From: Micropterix aruncella
Taxonomy: Eukaryota; Arthropoda; Insecta; Lepidoptera; Micropterigidae
Assembly (NCBI GenBank): GCA_944548615.1
Contig: OX155965.1
Coordinates: 24,108,946 to 24,172,945 of the forward strand
Direction: 5' to 3'
DNA: 64,000 nt
Shown: piece by piece, positions 1 through 13,300 of the stretch
Layout: every line of letters starts with the position of its first letter
Numbering within the stretch: position 1 is the stretch's first letter
Translations under genes and position numbers: made by a program
The notes under the pieces: generated by a model
What the model saw: the letters and a program-made list of their open reading frames with translations, nothing else
Database searches by the model: none
What the model was told of the DNA's origin: nothing

Positions 1-139
1 GTAAAACAATTAGATAATTATGAATAAATATGAGAACGTCAAAGAAGTGAAAAAAACTCGGAACCAGATCTGGTCGTATCATACTCAACGGATAATTGTT
101 TCAGAACCAGATTTGGTCGTATCATACTCAAGGGGTTAA
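1..139 (+). mobile_element. TTAA MITE family A, truncated by window edge (copy A1)
   Basis: The first 139 bases match the right-hand parts of the elements at 6380-6693 and 15499-15802. They end in CATACTCAAGGGG followed by the target TTAA (136-139). The left end lies outside the window. There is no coding capacity. The TTAA target and CCC-starting termini point to piggyBac-type mobilisation, which is inference. Confidence 0.8.
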
Positions 140-650
140 GTTGTTTGCTTTTACTGAAAGTGTAAACGACCATAAAAAAGATCTGGCCAGCTTCGCACGG
201 TTCGTACACGACAGGTCATCAATAATGTAAAGTCGCAAATCAATCGAAATCCTGTCCGTAAACAAAAAATCATGGCCCTTGAAATGGATATTGTACCGAG
301 AGCAATGAGCCGCATCATTAAACAAAACTTGAGAATTAGGGCTTTCAAAACACAAACAGGACAGCGCCTTACCGTTGCATAAAAAAAACCAAGGCCTTGT
401 ACGATAAAGAGGATTATAAAAAAATCCTGTTTACTGACGTATTTTTTTTTACTGTGGAGGAAACTTGTAGTTAGCAAAATGACAGAGTGTATGGTCCTCT
501 AAGGAAGCCAGTGAACTGGTGCCAAGGATTGAACGAGATCATTATCCCACCTCAGTGATGGGTTAGTGGGGAGTATCCTAATACGGCGTCACTTCCTTAC
601 ATTTTTCTGAAAAGGGTGTTTAAACAGCGCAAAAACTATCAGCGAGACTA
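140..650 (+). pseudogene. Tc1/mariner-type transposase relic
   Basis: Translation in shifting plus-strand frames gives recognisable transposase pieces in the right order. There is a helix-turn-helix-like stretch containing NRNPVRKQKIMALEM (about 230-285), a first catalytic-Asp region LFTD with downstream VEE (about 427-465), then NDRVYGP-like residues (about 480) and a VMGWWGVS-like motif (about 555-580). Stops and frameshifts occur throughout, so it is dead. It directly abuts MITE A1. Subfamily is not assignable. Confidence 0.6.
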
Positions 651-718
651 TAAACTATAAGCGAAAATCTTGGGGTGACACAACCGATTTCTTTTAATAT
701 TTTCAGGCCACAGACATA

Positions 719-990
719 CTAGAATAGACCACGCGAACAGCCTCGCGAGAGATCGATAGAGGAATAAAAAGAAAAAGCTGCATAAGGGCCACTCTATCCT
801 TGTTTAGTCGCACATGCGCGGGACACAAATAAATATGTCATCGACATACATTATTATACTCAATTAAAGAATAATAAAGCGCATGCGCGACTAGACAAGG
901 ATAAAGGGGGGCCCATATGCAGCTATCTCTTTCTATTCCGTTATCGCATTCACTCACAGTCCACCTTCGTACTCCCGCGGTCTATTCTAC
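719..990. mobile_element. Foldback-type MITE with long imperfect inverted arms
   Basis: The ends TAGAATAGACC (719 on) and GGTCTATTCTA (about 980-990) are inverted copies. Inner blocks at about 775-820 and 885-935 are also inverted, including ATCCTTG and GCATGCGC segments. The centre is AT-rich. It lies just downstream of the Nprl3 exon 9 donor, in an intron. A related fragment (GCATGCGCGACTAGACAAGG) occurs at about 22410-22430. No ORF is present. Confidence 0.6.
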
Positions 991-1016
991 ATAGTATGTC
1001 TTCGATTGTAACATAC

Positions 1017-1327
1017 TATCCCAACCTCGTCAACGCCTTCATCCGGACTGCCGCCGTTGCCCTCCGTGGGGCTGGAGTTGTCGGAGAAGTCGTCGCTGCT
1101 CCGCTTCTTGTCCGACTCGATGACGATGGGCCGGACGTGGCTGAAGTTGGTGCGGTTGAGGTGGTTCTCGGTGGGGTAGTCGGCCTGCAGGATCAGGCCT
1201 TCCAGCTCCACCGAATCCACCACGTCCACATTCTCAATCGACACGCCGTTTGACATTTTACTTATGACCGAATCCGTGTGCGGTCGACGATTAACTTTAT
1301 GTTTCTCGCAGGAGTAGTCCTTTGTGC
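1017..1327 (-). CDS. Nprl3: Probable Nprl3 coding exon 9 (linker exon)
   Basis: A strong polypyrimidine acceptor (CTTTTTTCTCCTAG) precedes 1327, and a GTATGT donor follows 1017. Entry phase matches exon 8 exactly, and 311 nt stay open. The product ([31 protein letters not shown], Ser/Asp/Gly-rich end) fits the variable linker that precedes the C-terminal domain. I do not recognise it by similarity alone, so membership rests on phase, strand and exon-like base composition. Confidence 0.7.
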
Positions 1328-4300
1328 CTAGGAGAAAAAAGGTGAATTTAAAAATAAAAAAACCGATCGAGGAGATAAATCATCAATATACTGGAAAAGG
1401 TGACAAATTTCAATTTTTTTGTAAATTAACATATGTGACCAAACATATTGAAAAATATTATAATATATAAGACAGAATGCTTAATTCCTAAAAAAACATT
1501 TTAATCCATAGGCAGGGGCAAAAGTTTTATACTTTAGTATAAAAAAAACAAATTCGTAGTAAAAAATGAAAAAACAATAGAGAATTCGGAACCGCTCGAG
1601 TGGCAACACTGGATCCCTCTTCCTCAAAATGCAAGTGGGTGAAACGCTCCAGTACGCACGATTCGTTCTTTGTGTCGGTTTATGTGTTGAAAGTTTGAAG
1701 TTCGAAAATTCTCAAAGTTAAATGAATTGTCGTTATTCATGTTTATTTTTACACAAACTCTTAGTGCAAAGTTCAACCAAATTTCCAGGAGTACCGGTGC
1801 TGAATAAGTCATCAATAAAGCGTCTGGTGGATAAATTCAATGAAGTGGGGAATGAATGGGGACTAAATATGGTTAATCGTACAGAGCACTGTTGCCGAGA
1901 GAGAGGGGGAATTTTAAACGTTTGTGGAACTTTTTGATGTATTAGTAGTGTGTTTTGAGTCAAATAAATTTATTTCGATTTGTTTTTAAATTTTTGACAA
2001 ACTGACTATGCTTGAACAAAAGCACAGACTTCATCATGTTTGCCCGAACTTTAATATGATGGACTTGCATGGACCTCGGATGGCATAAATAGCAGAAGAT
2101 AGAGTTCCTTAGATATGCATATGCAGTTTAAGTTATGGTCTATTAAAATAATACCTAGAAATTTGGTGATATTAACGACATGAACTTTAATATATTTAAT
2201 ATCATTGGTGATAAAATAGCAAACTCAACGGAAGTAAACACAATTTGTACATCGTGGAGTAGGTTTCTACTACGTGGGGTAAATGTAGGGTTAAAATTGA
2301 TTAGATCACTCGACTGATAGGGAAGACCTGTAGAAACCTGAAATGACACTCACTATATGCAGGCGGTCCATGCTTGGTCGGCATAAAGCGGATGTAAGTG
2401 TGCAGCTGCATGAGCAATCGCCTTTGAAGAAGCCAGGCGGTGACGCGAGCCAGTTTCGCCACCCCGGCCATCCCAGTCGAGCCGTTGGTGCCGCTGCCAT
2501 TTACGCCTGCCGGGTTGCCGCCCTGCGCCATTCCCACCGACCCGTTCAGCAGAGGCGAGCATCCCGCCACGGTACCGCATCTCGCGTGGTACCACAGCGG
2601 AGCCGGGATCGCAAACTCTGATAACACCTAAAACCATAGAGATTCTTCAGCATAATAGGTAAGTGCATAGATAGATAGGGTGATAACAGTAGTGTTAGGT
2701 TTAATCTGTAGTGTTACTGAGCCCACCGACACATTTACCGTATTAACCCCTCAAGCACGTAACATCCATTTGGGGACATGTATGGCGGCCGCCTAACAAT
2801 CCGTAACATCCGATTTTGGATATCGCGCTCGCCGCTGCGAAAAATGCAATTTACGATTCGAATCGTCGTACTTTAATGCTTTCTGACCGCGGGACGACAT
2901 GGCCAAATAATCTTTCATTCGCCGGCCAACGACGATAACATCGACCGCCGATTTAAAAACTCAGCATTAGACGTCAAAACAGCATTGTCGATCGGCCACC
3001 CCGCGGCGGCGTATAGTTCCGCGACGTGTTTGTTTTGTGAAGTGTTTTGTGTATATAAGTGCAGTGTATACCGGATAAAAGTAAGTAATTTCCCTTTTTA
3101 AGTAGTTTAGCCATTAGGATTATTCAATTTCCACAATCCATTTGCTGTTTTTCACGAATTTTCGAAGAAAACACTTTGTCAACAACATACGGCTCGCGAA
3201 AAAATGGCCGTTTTTATTTTGTAATGTTTGTGAAATATCCCTATATATCGCGAAACATGACGTAATGTCGCTTTAATTTACTAATAAAATAGGTATTGCT
3301 TCATTTACATCCTAAGTTATCACATAATTAGGCGTATTTTGAACATTATATGTTGTTTTTCTAATATGGCTCGCGAAAATGAAACTTGTTTTGATAATTA
3401 CTATGAGAGAAAAAAGTGCGATTTTCCATAGTTTTTCGATGAAATGTGACTCTTTGGAGTATAGTAATTAGTTATTAGACATATAATAAGTCTATGATAA
3501 GACAATATAATTGAAAAAATCTAACGAATTTTATATTATGGGCATTCAAAGTTTATTATTAGGTTCGGAAGCGGAAACTCTCAAAACTTTAGATTTTTCT
3601 ATAATATCAGACAAAGGTCAAAGTTCTGGTGTGATTTCTAAGAAGAAGTGATGTAGTAATAAAGTTATTTTGAAAGAATTTCATATAAAAAAAATACCAT
3701 AAGTAGTCACAAATTAAAAATTAAAAAAATTTTTTTTTACGAGAATAAATAAAATTTTTCTTGGCTGAATAAATAAATATTTTTTCCGTATTTTTGTATG
3801 CAAATAAGTAAAAAAAAAATATCGTTTTGGTAAAGCATTTAATAAAGAACATAACTGTATTTACAATTTTTGATATTTACAAAAACTGTATTTACAAAAA
3901 AATCGAAATGATTTTATAGGCGAGTTTTTTTCAGTTTGCCAATTTTGTAATATTTATTCATTATTATCTTAATTGTTTTACGAGATAAGGTTATAATGTT
4001 TTATATGTCAAATTTCAATGCGATCATTTTTCTCTTTATCTTTTTTTATTCCGTTTAGTGGTTTATAAGTTATGATCGTTTTTCTCAAGGCCGTTGACTC
4101 GCGTCGATTTTTTGCGCGCGAATATGTCGCGCGCAAAAGTGATAGGTGTTTTTACCTCGCAACGTGAGGGGTTAAGACCACAGGGGGAAAATGGGGTTTG
4201 TCAAAAAAACTTTTTTTAGAGATAATCACATTAAAGAGTCATTCTTTTTAAATCATTGCCATATAGCTTTTTAATAAAAATCCAAGTCATGGTTAATTTG

Positions 4301-7300
4301 TTTATTAATAAGTATACGAAAATGGAAAAGTGAAACATTCATTTAAAAACAGGTAAAAAAATCAGAGCAGTCATTTTCTACAGGAAAAAAAGGGGAATGT
4401 CACAAAAAAATGTATCCGTGGAGCATAGTGAAAGTTTCTGGAGCTGGCCACTTATGACTTGCGAGATTGTCATTTGTTTTTCATTGTGGCGTCTAATTAA
4501 AAATTACAATGAATTTAAATCGGAAAAATTATCGCAATTTGATTTTTTACAATTTTTGCTGCCGCTTAACCCATTCCGCCACTAATAATATGACATAATT
4601 TGTTAATTAAAAACACTATTTAATTATTACAACCTTTATTTCAAAGAAACCTTAACACCAAACTTCACATATAATTAAAACGGTACAACATAGAACTATA
4701 TTCTTTTTTCTGTTATTTGGATAATTGTTTAATTTTCATCTTCAGACAGTTTTGGAAGGGTATGGTATTTTTTGAAACATTCTGACATGTGGAGAGCCAC
4801 TAAGCATTTCTCATATTCCCATCGTGATTCACTTTTCTTTTTCAGTAATGAACACATTTTACAAAGCCTGGATGGGTTTTGTTTGAAAGGATTTGGAGGA
4901 ATTTATATGAACTTTTGCACATTAGACATATTTTTATGTAATGTATAGGTATTATATAAGGCCATGTCGGCCAAATAAAATTTTTATTTTTTGTATCCCT
5001 TGGAGTATAAATAAAAAATAAAATAAAATAAAATACAAACGGAGCTGCCATGGAATTCACCGACCGAAGTCGGGCCCATCATAATACTATTTTTTTTTAC
5101 ACTTCTGGGGGGTGAGCAGTGGATTCCGGACTTACGAACCGGCTGTGGTAGGTTTAGGACAGCTGTCTTGCCACATGTGAGCGTTCACCTTACCACCCAT
5201 TCACTCCCCCTTCGAAGCCATAGAATTTGAGATGCAGAAATCGCGGTTATAGATATTTTTTCTAGAAAGGAGTTGATTATTTTCCTGGAGAGACCAAGAT
5301 CTTTAAAAAGGTGAAACAAAGATTTAGCTGGCAGGCCACGAGCGCCTACTTCCACCGCGTGAAGGTGAACAGTGAAGCCGTTCCGGGTGACGGCATTTGC
5401 AAGGTCATGGTATTTATTTAATTTGTACTCGTGGTCTTTTGGGATATTTGATTCCCATGGAACAGTTAATTCTACGATAAGGACCATCTTCCGAGATAAA
5501 GAGTAAAGAGTTATATCTGGACGCAGGGCTGTGCATCCGAGACTTTCAGGGAATTTATACTGCTTAGAGACCGAATCGACCTCCATAATCCAATCTGAAG
5601 CTTTCTCGATTATTGAGAAAGGTTTTGCAGTGAGATGTTTTTTGCCTTTAGAGCCAACCCGCACAAACTGTATTGGGGGTTTGGAGGATACTGTGGAACC
5701 CTTGTTGGCACGAGCCACTGAGAGGCTAAGTACCTCGCGAATAACAGCAAGGACTTTGTCGTGGCGGTAAGTGTACCGTCCTTGATCCAAGGCCACCTTG
5801 CAGCCAGATAGAATATGTCTAGCTGTGCAAGGGATGTTGCTACAAAGGGGACATGAACTATCCTCGGCATAGCTCCAACGAGAGAGGTTACTGGGGTCTG
5901 GAAGTGTATGCTGAAAGGCATTTAACCCGCTCACTCCGTAACATCCGATTGGGGACATTTATGTCGGCCGCCTAAACCCCGTAACACGGACAAAGCGCTT
6001 GCCGCTGCGAAAAATGCAATTTACGATTTGAAACGTCGTAATATATGCTTTCTGACGGCGCAACGATATGGCCAAAATATCTTTAATTCAAGATTTCTGT
6101 GTGGCAATATCGAACGGCGATTTAAAAAGTGAGCATAGACGTCAAAACGGCAGTGTCTATCGGCCACCGCCGCGGCCGCGTATAGTTCCGCGAAATGGTT
6201 GATTAAACCAGTGTTTTGTGCAGTGTTTTGTGCCATTTACTGGAGAACAGTGAGTAATTTGCATTTTGAAGTAGTTTAGGCATGAGGATTAGTTAATTGA
6301 GATAGTCCATTTGCTGTTTTTCACGAATTTTTAAAGAAAACACTTCGGCGACAACAAACGGCTCGCGAAAAAATGGTTGTTAACCCTTGGAGTAAATGGG
6401 TATTTTCATGGATGCATCTGTCTCTTTTGCAGGATTTTCGGCGACATCGACCTTAAAGTACTATAACTACGAAACTACTACACCAATCATAAAAAGAACA
6501 ACTGCACAATGATTGCATTGAAATTTCGAATATAGAATATTGAAATATCATTTTGTAAAACAATTAGATAATTATGAATAAATATGAGAACGTCAAAGAA
6601 GTGAAAAAAACGCGGAACCAGATCTGGTCGTATCATACTCAACGGATAATTGTTTCAGAACCAGATTTGGTCGTATCATACTCAAGGGGTTAAAAATGTA
6701 TGAAATATCCCGATATATTGCGAAATATGACGTAATGTCGCTTTAATTTACTAACAAAATAAGTATTGCTTCATTTACATCCTAAGTTATCACCTAATTA
6801 GGCGTATTATGAAAATTATATCTTGTTTTGTAAAATGAATCGCGCAAAGAAACTTGTTTTGATAATTACTATGAGAGAATAAAGTGCGATTTTCCATAGT
6901 TTTTCGATGAAATGTGACTCTTTGGAGTATAGTAATTAGTTATTAGACATATAATAAGTCTATGATAAGACAATTGAAAAAATCTAACGAATTTTATATT
7001 ATGAGCATTCAAAGTTTATTATTAAGTTCGGACGCGGAAACTCTCAAAACTTTAGATTTTTCTATAATATCAGACAAAGCTCAAAGTTCTGGTGTGATTT
7101 CTAAGAAGTGTGATGTAGTAATAAAGTTATTTTGAAAGAATTTCATATAAAAAAATACAATAAGTAGTCACAAATTAAAAATTAAAAAATTTTTTTTTTT
7201 CGAGAATACATAAAATTTTTCTTGGCTGAATAAATAAATATTTTTGTATGCAAATAAGTAAAAAAAAAATATCGTTTTGGTAAAGCATTTAATAAAGAAC

Positions 7301-10300
7301 ATAACTGTATTTACAATTTTTGCATATTTTACGTATTTTGTGACAAAAAAATCGAAATGATTTTATAGGCGAGTTTTTTCAGTTTGCCAATTTTGTAATA
7401 TTTATTCATTATTATCTTAATTGCTTTACGAGATAAGGTCATGTTTTATATGTCAAATTTCAATGCGATCATTTTTCTCTTTATCTTTTTTAAATCCGTT
7501 TAGTGGTTTATAAGTTATGATCGTTTTTCTCAAGGCCGTTGACTCGCGTCGATTTTTTGCCCGAATATGTCGCGCGCAAAAGTGATAGGTGAGTTTTTAC
7601 TTCGCGACAGGAGGGGTTAAATAAAATTTCAGCATCTCTGGCGTCCAGTCATACAACATTACTTTCCAGTGCATTGGAGGAGGAATGCAAAAGTCTCCAA
7701 TTGTTGTCCAATCATTCTGGCATTGAAGGCCAATAGCGTGAGTCATACTTTTGCTGTCGTAATCTCCCCACAAGAGAGACTTCTTCAAGTCCACATCGCT
7801 CATGGTTGTACTGCCATACCCCAGACCAGTGCCATTCTGGCTGATTCCAGTAAGGAACTTTTTGTGGAAGTCAACGCGGGCTTGTAGATCATTTGACTCA
7901 CTACGGCCACTTACTACGTGCTTCGATATTGCCGGATCCTTGGAATTGCTTAGAATCGAATTTTTGGTTATTCTGGAGTTGGCGTAGAGCAGAGAGGGCA
8001 GCTTTAGAGCTAGCCCAAAATTGTGTTTGGACCTGAAGAGAGTCGAGGGGTCAGCTGGTTTGGCTAAGGACAACCAGGATTTTAGACTAGCTGTCACCAG
8101 TGCATCCAGACGAGACAGTTGGGTTTTGGTGAAATCGTAAATAAGAAAGGGCCATGACAAATGTGAGATAGTTGTCATAGATCCAAGCCTTACGAGGGCC
8201 AGAAATTAGCAGTGCATCTATCTTTTCCAGGCAACTACTGAAATGTTCTATAACATGATCGCCAGAGAGGTCTTTTCCTTGGCAGGTGATTTTCCTGCCA
8301 AGAAATTTGAAGTGGTTATTTGGGTCTATAAGGGAGATAATAGAGCCCTTATAGACCAATTTTGGGTCATAGGACGTAAATTTTGTGCCTATGCGGGCGA
8401 GTCCAAGGCAAAAACATTTGGAGGGCTTCACTTTTATACAGCCTGACCAGTCGCAGAACAGCTCCACTTTCTGTAATAGCAGGGAAAGCTGCTTGGGGCT
8501 CCTGGTGATAAAAGTTAGGTCGTCGGCAAAAGCGAGGCACGACAATGTGTATTGGCCGTCTGTTTTAAAACGGTAACCCCACTTCTTGTCGAACTGGGTC
8601 AGGCTTTCCAGCAGTATATTGAAAACGATTCCTCTGTATTAGTTAAAAATAATACGTAAAAAACTTTAGTAATTATATTTTTTCATCAAAATATAATTCG
8701 TAATTATTTTATCAACGATATTTACCTACATGAATAAAGTTGTTGTCAATGATTTTTTATGCATAAAATAATTATGCAAAGACAGACCGGCGTTTCGCCG
8801 GCTTCGTGTGTCAGTTCGAGACTATGGGTTAAGTCAGTTCGAGACTTGCTAGAGACCTCAATTGGCATTTGGTGATAAAGCCCCATCTTGTAGCTCTGTT
8901 TATGCATGGTTCAGTGAGTTTAGTGATCTCCACGACGATGCACATGAAGGTCGACCAGCGACTGAGGTTATCGAATCTAATGTTGTTACCGTACGTCAAT
9001 TAATTTACTAATAAAAAAATACTAGTGAGCAAATTCCTACTGTATTAGGCATTGGAATGAGTCGAGTGCAAAAGATTTTAAATGTGTATGTGAAGGTACG
9101 GAAGCTTTGCACTCGATGGATACCGTATGATTTGACGGAAGACTATAAACCACTGCGTGTAGAGTGGTGTCCTAAAATAATAGCAAAGTTTGATGAAGGG
9201 CAATAATTTGCTGTCTATAATATTGTGACAGGTGACGAAAACTGGATGTACTGCTTTGAAATGGATAGAAAAAGCCAATTGGCAGAACATGTCTTTTAAA
9301 GATTTGGCAATGAAAGTTAAGAAAATTCGAAGCATTGGTAAGACAATAGTTGCTTCCTTTTTCGGCAAATCAGGACATTACACAACAACGTCGCTTGAAG
9401 ATCAAAGGACAGTGACTGCAGATTGATACGCCAACACTTGCTTGCCCAGTCTTAGAATAAATACGCGAAAGGCATCCTTGAAGCAATGTCGTCCTTCTCC
9501 ACCATGATAACGCATCCGCACATTCCGCTAAGGTATATAATCGAAGCGTACTTAAAGGCTTGAAATGTAGAACTGATGACGCATCCGCCATACAGCCCAG
9601 ACCTCGAACCTTGCGATTTATTTTTGTTTCCTAAAATTAAAGACAAACTTAAAGGCTCATGTTTTACGAGCCCTGAATTGGCAGTAAATGCGTTCCACGA
9701 AGCCATTGAAGAGGTTCCTAAGGAAGACTGGTCCAACTGCTTTTTACAATGGTTCCGGTGAATTCAAAAATGTTTAAGTTGTAAGGGCATATACTGTGAA
9801 AAACAATAAATGTATCATACGTCTATTTATCAGAATACAGTCTTATTTATCAGAATACAGAAAATGTCAGTATGACCTAAGTATAAAAGAAGAATAAGAA
9901 CTCAATTTCTATTTCAAACCTTCATATCTTTATGACGGGGCCCATTTTTTTCTTGTCCAAATAGATGATTCAATAGTACATCATTAACTTTTTCTTTCGG
10001 CTTCGGCTTACAAGTGTTATCATTAACTCAATTCACCCAAAAAATTACAATCCTCCGTTTTTTTCCTGTGGCCCTCATATACATAAGTTAGCTCTAAAAT
10101 ATTGCCTGCACGCAATAAGCTCGCCTTTTCTTGCGAATAAAGCATTTTGCTATTATTATTATAAAGTTCTCAAAGACTATCTGATTTTACTTAGGTCAAC
10201 ATTCATCCGGCGGCCTCCATGCAGTAGGGAGAGTAGTAGGACTTCGGGCACTCCTGGACGGTTTGCGCACTGTGCGGCGTCAGCCAGCCGACTAACAGCC

Positions 10301-13300
10301 AGGGGAGTCTGGGAACAGTAACGTTTCCTACAGAGCGGGGGTGGTTGTTAACCTTATGGCAACTGCTCTTGAACGACCATTAGGCCACCCAATCCCGGGT
10401 GAATAAGCCGGGCAAAGGATGCCATGGTCCGCGGTAGATTCGGTACACACCGTATCACCGCTTCATAAGGAAGAGAACTGCGCAAGCGACCTCGATACTG
10501 TAACCAGTCAGGAGGTAGGAGGTATCCTGAAGGTTAATTCCGGACAGAGATATCCTTCCAAACTGGTAGTCAGGTAGCGAGGCTGCCAGCTGTTTACCTT
10601 TCCCGGTGCCTCGCCGCAAGGCATTGGCCTCTGACGGGCAGGTGGCGTATCTAAACTGTGGATTGTTTTTCGTCCCAAGTCTTCTGCCCTCACCTCACGG
10701 GACATGGGGTTCACACGTTGTAGTTGACAGATCTAGTTTACTTAGATGGATTGTTAATCAAAAAATCTCGTGTCAAATTTTATATAGTGAAACCGGCAAA
10801 TTATTGAAATTCATTGAATTTATTTTAGTCTTGGAAGAAAACCAAAGGTAGTAATTGGAACGTGTTGGAAAACGTTAGCAAATTAAGTAAAATAGGCGTC
10901 TCATGAAAACTATATAAATCACCCAAAGAAGATGAAATGTTCGGCCCAGCTACATGAAAGTTCATCTGCCAATGAATGAAATCCTCAACAATAAAAAAAA
11001 AATTCAAAATCACCTGTAAAAGACATAGGCCAGGAAAATCCTTGCTAAACTTCTCGGTGAGAGTTGACTCTGTGTGTAAATGTGCCCCCGATGCGACCAC
11101 ATAGACGTTACTCTCGCATAGTGGATAGATTATAGTAGCTTTCGCCCAGTAAACGAGGTGACCAGTCAGTTGAAACACCTACAGAAAATAAATAGAATTA
11201 TATCGGACACTTTACAAATATCGAAATCTATAAAATATTTTTGGATATTAACCGGTTTTCTTTTACATGTGATTATTCTACACGAAAAACCAAGCTGAAA
11301 AACATCTACAACTTTTTTATGGAGTCAGGGTTGTTTGTTCTGTTCCTGCGGGCAGTAGTATACCTACTGCCTGCAGCAAAGTGTGGCCTTGACTCTAAAC
11401 TGAAACGGTAGGATAGGAGCTTCTTCTGCAGTTTTCGGTAAACTCCGTAGCAAGGTCTTCAGCTCACACGACATCAAGCTGGGAACAACAGTGTATGTCT
11501 ACATGGCGATCGTCTTCCCAAACCTACTCTACTCGTCAGAGACATGGAGAAATTCCACCTACGATGCCTACGCGACTTAACCCGTTGAGTATGATACGAC
11601 CAAATCTGGTTGTGAAACAATTATCCGTTGAGTATGATACGACCAGATCTGGTTCCGCTCGGCGCGCGCGCTTTCGAACTCTTTTTTTACCATCGAAAGC
11701 ATTTTGTCTCTTTCATGCGTATGGCAGATCGGTACAGAATTAAATTCTCTCTGTTAGCATTCATAGCAGCAACTGCGCAGTCCATGTAACATATTATTAC
11801 GGACCGCTGCAAATTGAACGCCCGCCTTCCCGAAATGTCAAAATCCGCGGAGCGTGTGTTTCGTTTTCGGATACGTTTTTCGGTGTTTATTTCAACGAAT
11901 CGTAAGTAAAACCATTTCTACAACATCATATAGTCCCTCTAAACTGATTAGATGTACCATTTATCGTGTATATAAAGTATTTTGGGTCTTTGAATGTCGC
12001 GTCGCAAATGCCAAAGTCGGCCATTGTTTTTTCACTTCTTTGACGTTCTCATATTTATTCATAATTATCTAATTGTTTTACAAAATGATATTTCAATATT
12101 CTATATTCGAAATCTCAATGCAATCATTGTGCAGTTGATCTTTTTATGATTGGTGTAGTAGTTTCGTAGTTATAGTCCTTGAAGTCGAGCGCCGTCGATG
12201 TCGCCGAAAATCCTGCAAAAGTGACAGATGCATCCCTGAAAATACCCATTTACTCCAAGGGTTAATGAACATCAAGTGGTCGGACCGTGTGAGGAACACG
12301 GAAGTTCTTCAACGTGCTAATGTCAGCGGAATAGAAGCATACATGATGCGAAATTAGCTGAGATGGCGCGGACATGTCTCCTGTATGGCTGATGAGAGAG
12401 TGGCGAAGAGTATCTTCCACTCTGAACTTAAGAACGGCAAGCGGAAACAAGGCGGCCAGCTTCTTCAGATACAAGAATGCTTAGAAGAGACACATGAAAA
12501 GGTGCAACATTGAACCCTCTCAGTGAGAGAGTAAAGCGGAAGATCGCCCAGGATGGAGACTACTAGTGCAGGGCAATGTAGACGATTTCGAAAATAAAAG
12601 GATGCTCGACTTAGATGCCAAGCGCGACGAGCTAAAGGCCCGACCACCAGCGGCCATACAATATAATTACATCAATGATGCCTTGACGTGCACCCAATTT
12701 GCACGCACATTCCAAGCCAAGATCGGCTACATCAGTCACCTGAGGGTGCACCAGAAAAACCCTCAACCATTAAAAAATAAATAAAAAAGAAAGAGAGTCT
12801 ACAGAGAATCTACAATGCAGTCGCTATGGCCGAACACGGCTAGGATATATATAAGTATACCTACTAACCGGATCAGATCTTGTAAAGTTCGTACAAGTCA
12901 GGTCAGTTTTTAAATTCATTGAATTTTAAAATCAGTTTTAAATTTAAAACAGTAGTTTATTTCACATGTCCACCATTCTACATTGCAGAATGTTCCCCGG
13001 TAACTCCCTAACATCCCTTGCGGGACCAACGGCCGACTCCCCCAATTTCCAGGTTATATTTTTTTAATGTCAAATTTCAAAGCGATCATTTTACAGTAAT
13101 TTTTTTTATGATCCGTATAGTGGTTTACAAGTTATGGTAGTTTGTATCAAGGTCGTCGACTCGCGTCGATTTTACGCGCGAAAATGTCGCGGGCAAAAGT
13201 GATAGCTGAATTTTTACTTCGCGAGAGGAGGGGTTAAGAGCATTAGATAAAAAATTTGTATGGTTGAGTTTTTTGCTGTGATCTAAATATGGAAAAGCTG

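Larger units (their letters stand above)
5007..8628 (-). mobile_element. RLE-type LINE, 5'-truncated minus copy interrupted by nested MITEs
   Basis: Read on the minus strand, this copy aligns with the full-length LINE at 24321-27915 from the RT thumb region to the 3' UTR. It ends in a (TTTTA)n-like tail at about 5007-5040. Sequence stops matching near 8628, so it is 5'-truncated as expected for target-primed reverse transcription. At 5922-7620 a family B element interrupts it at TTAA. A 5-nt deletion near 8170 shifts the frame. The copy lies in Nprl3 intron 7 in the same orientation as the gene. Confidence 0.9.

Noticed and set aside
996..1253. Plus-strand open frame over Nprl3 exon 9
   Set aside because: Shadow of the minus-strand exon, which has proper splice sites and phase.
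2343..2637. Three other open frames over Nprl3 exon 8
   Set aside because: GC-rich exon opens several frames; only one matches Nprl3 and its neighbours' phases.
4997..5008. CCCTTGGAGTA as a fifth family A end
   Set aside because: No TTAA beside it and no partner end; likely chance next to the LINE tail.
11495..11743. 82-aa plus-strand open frame
   Set aside because: Accidental fusion of LINE relic and MITE A3 sequence.
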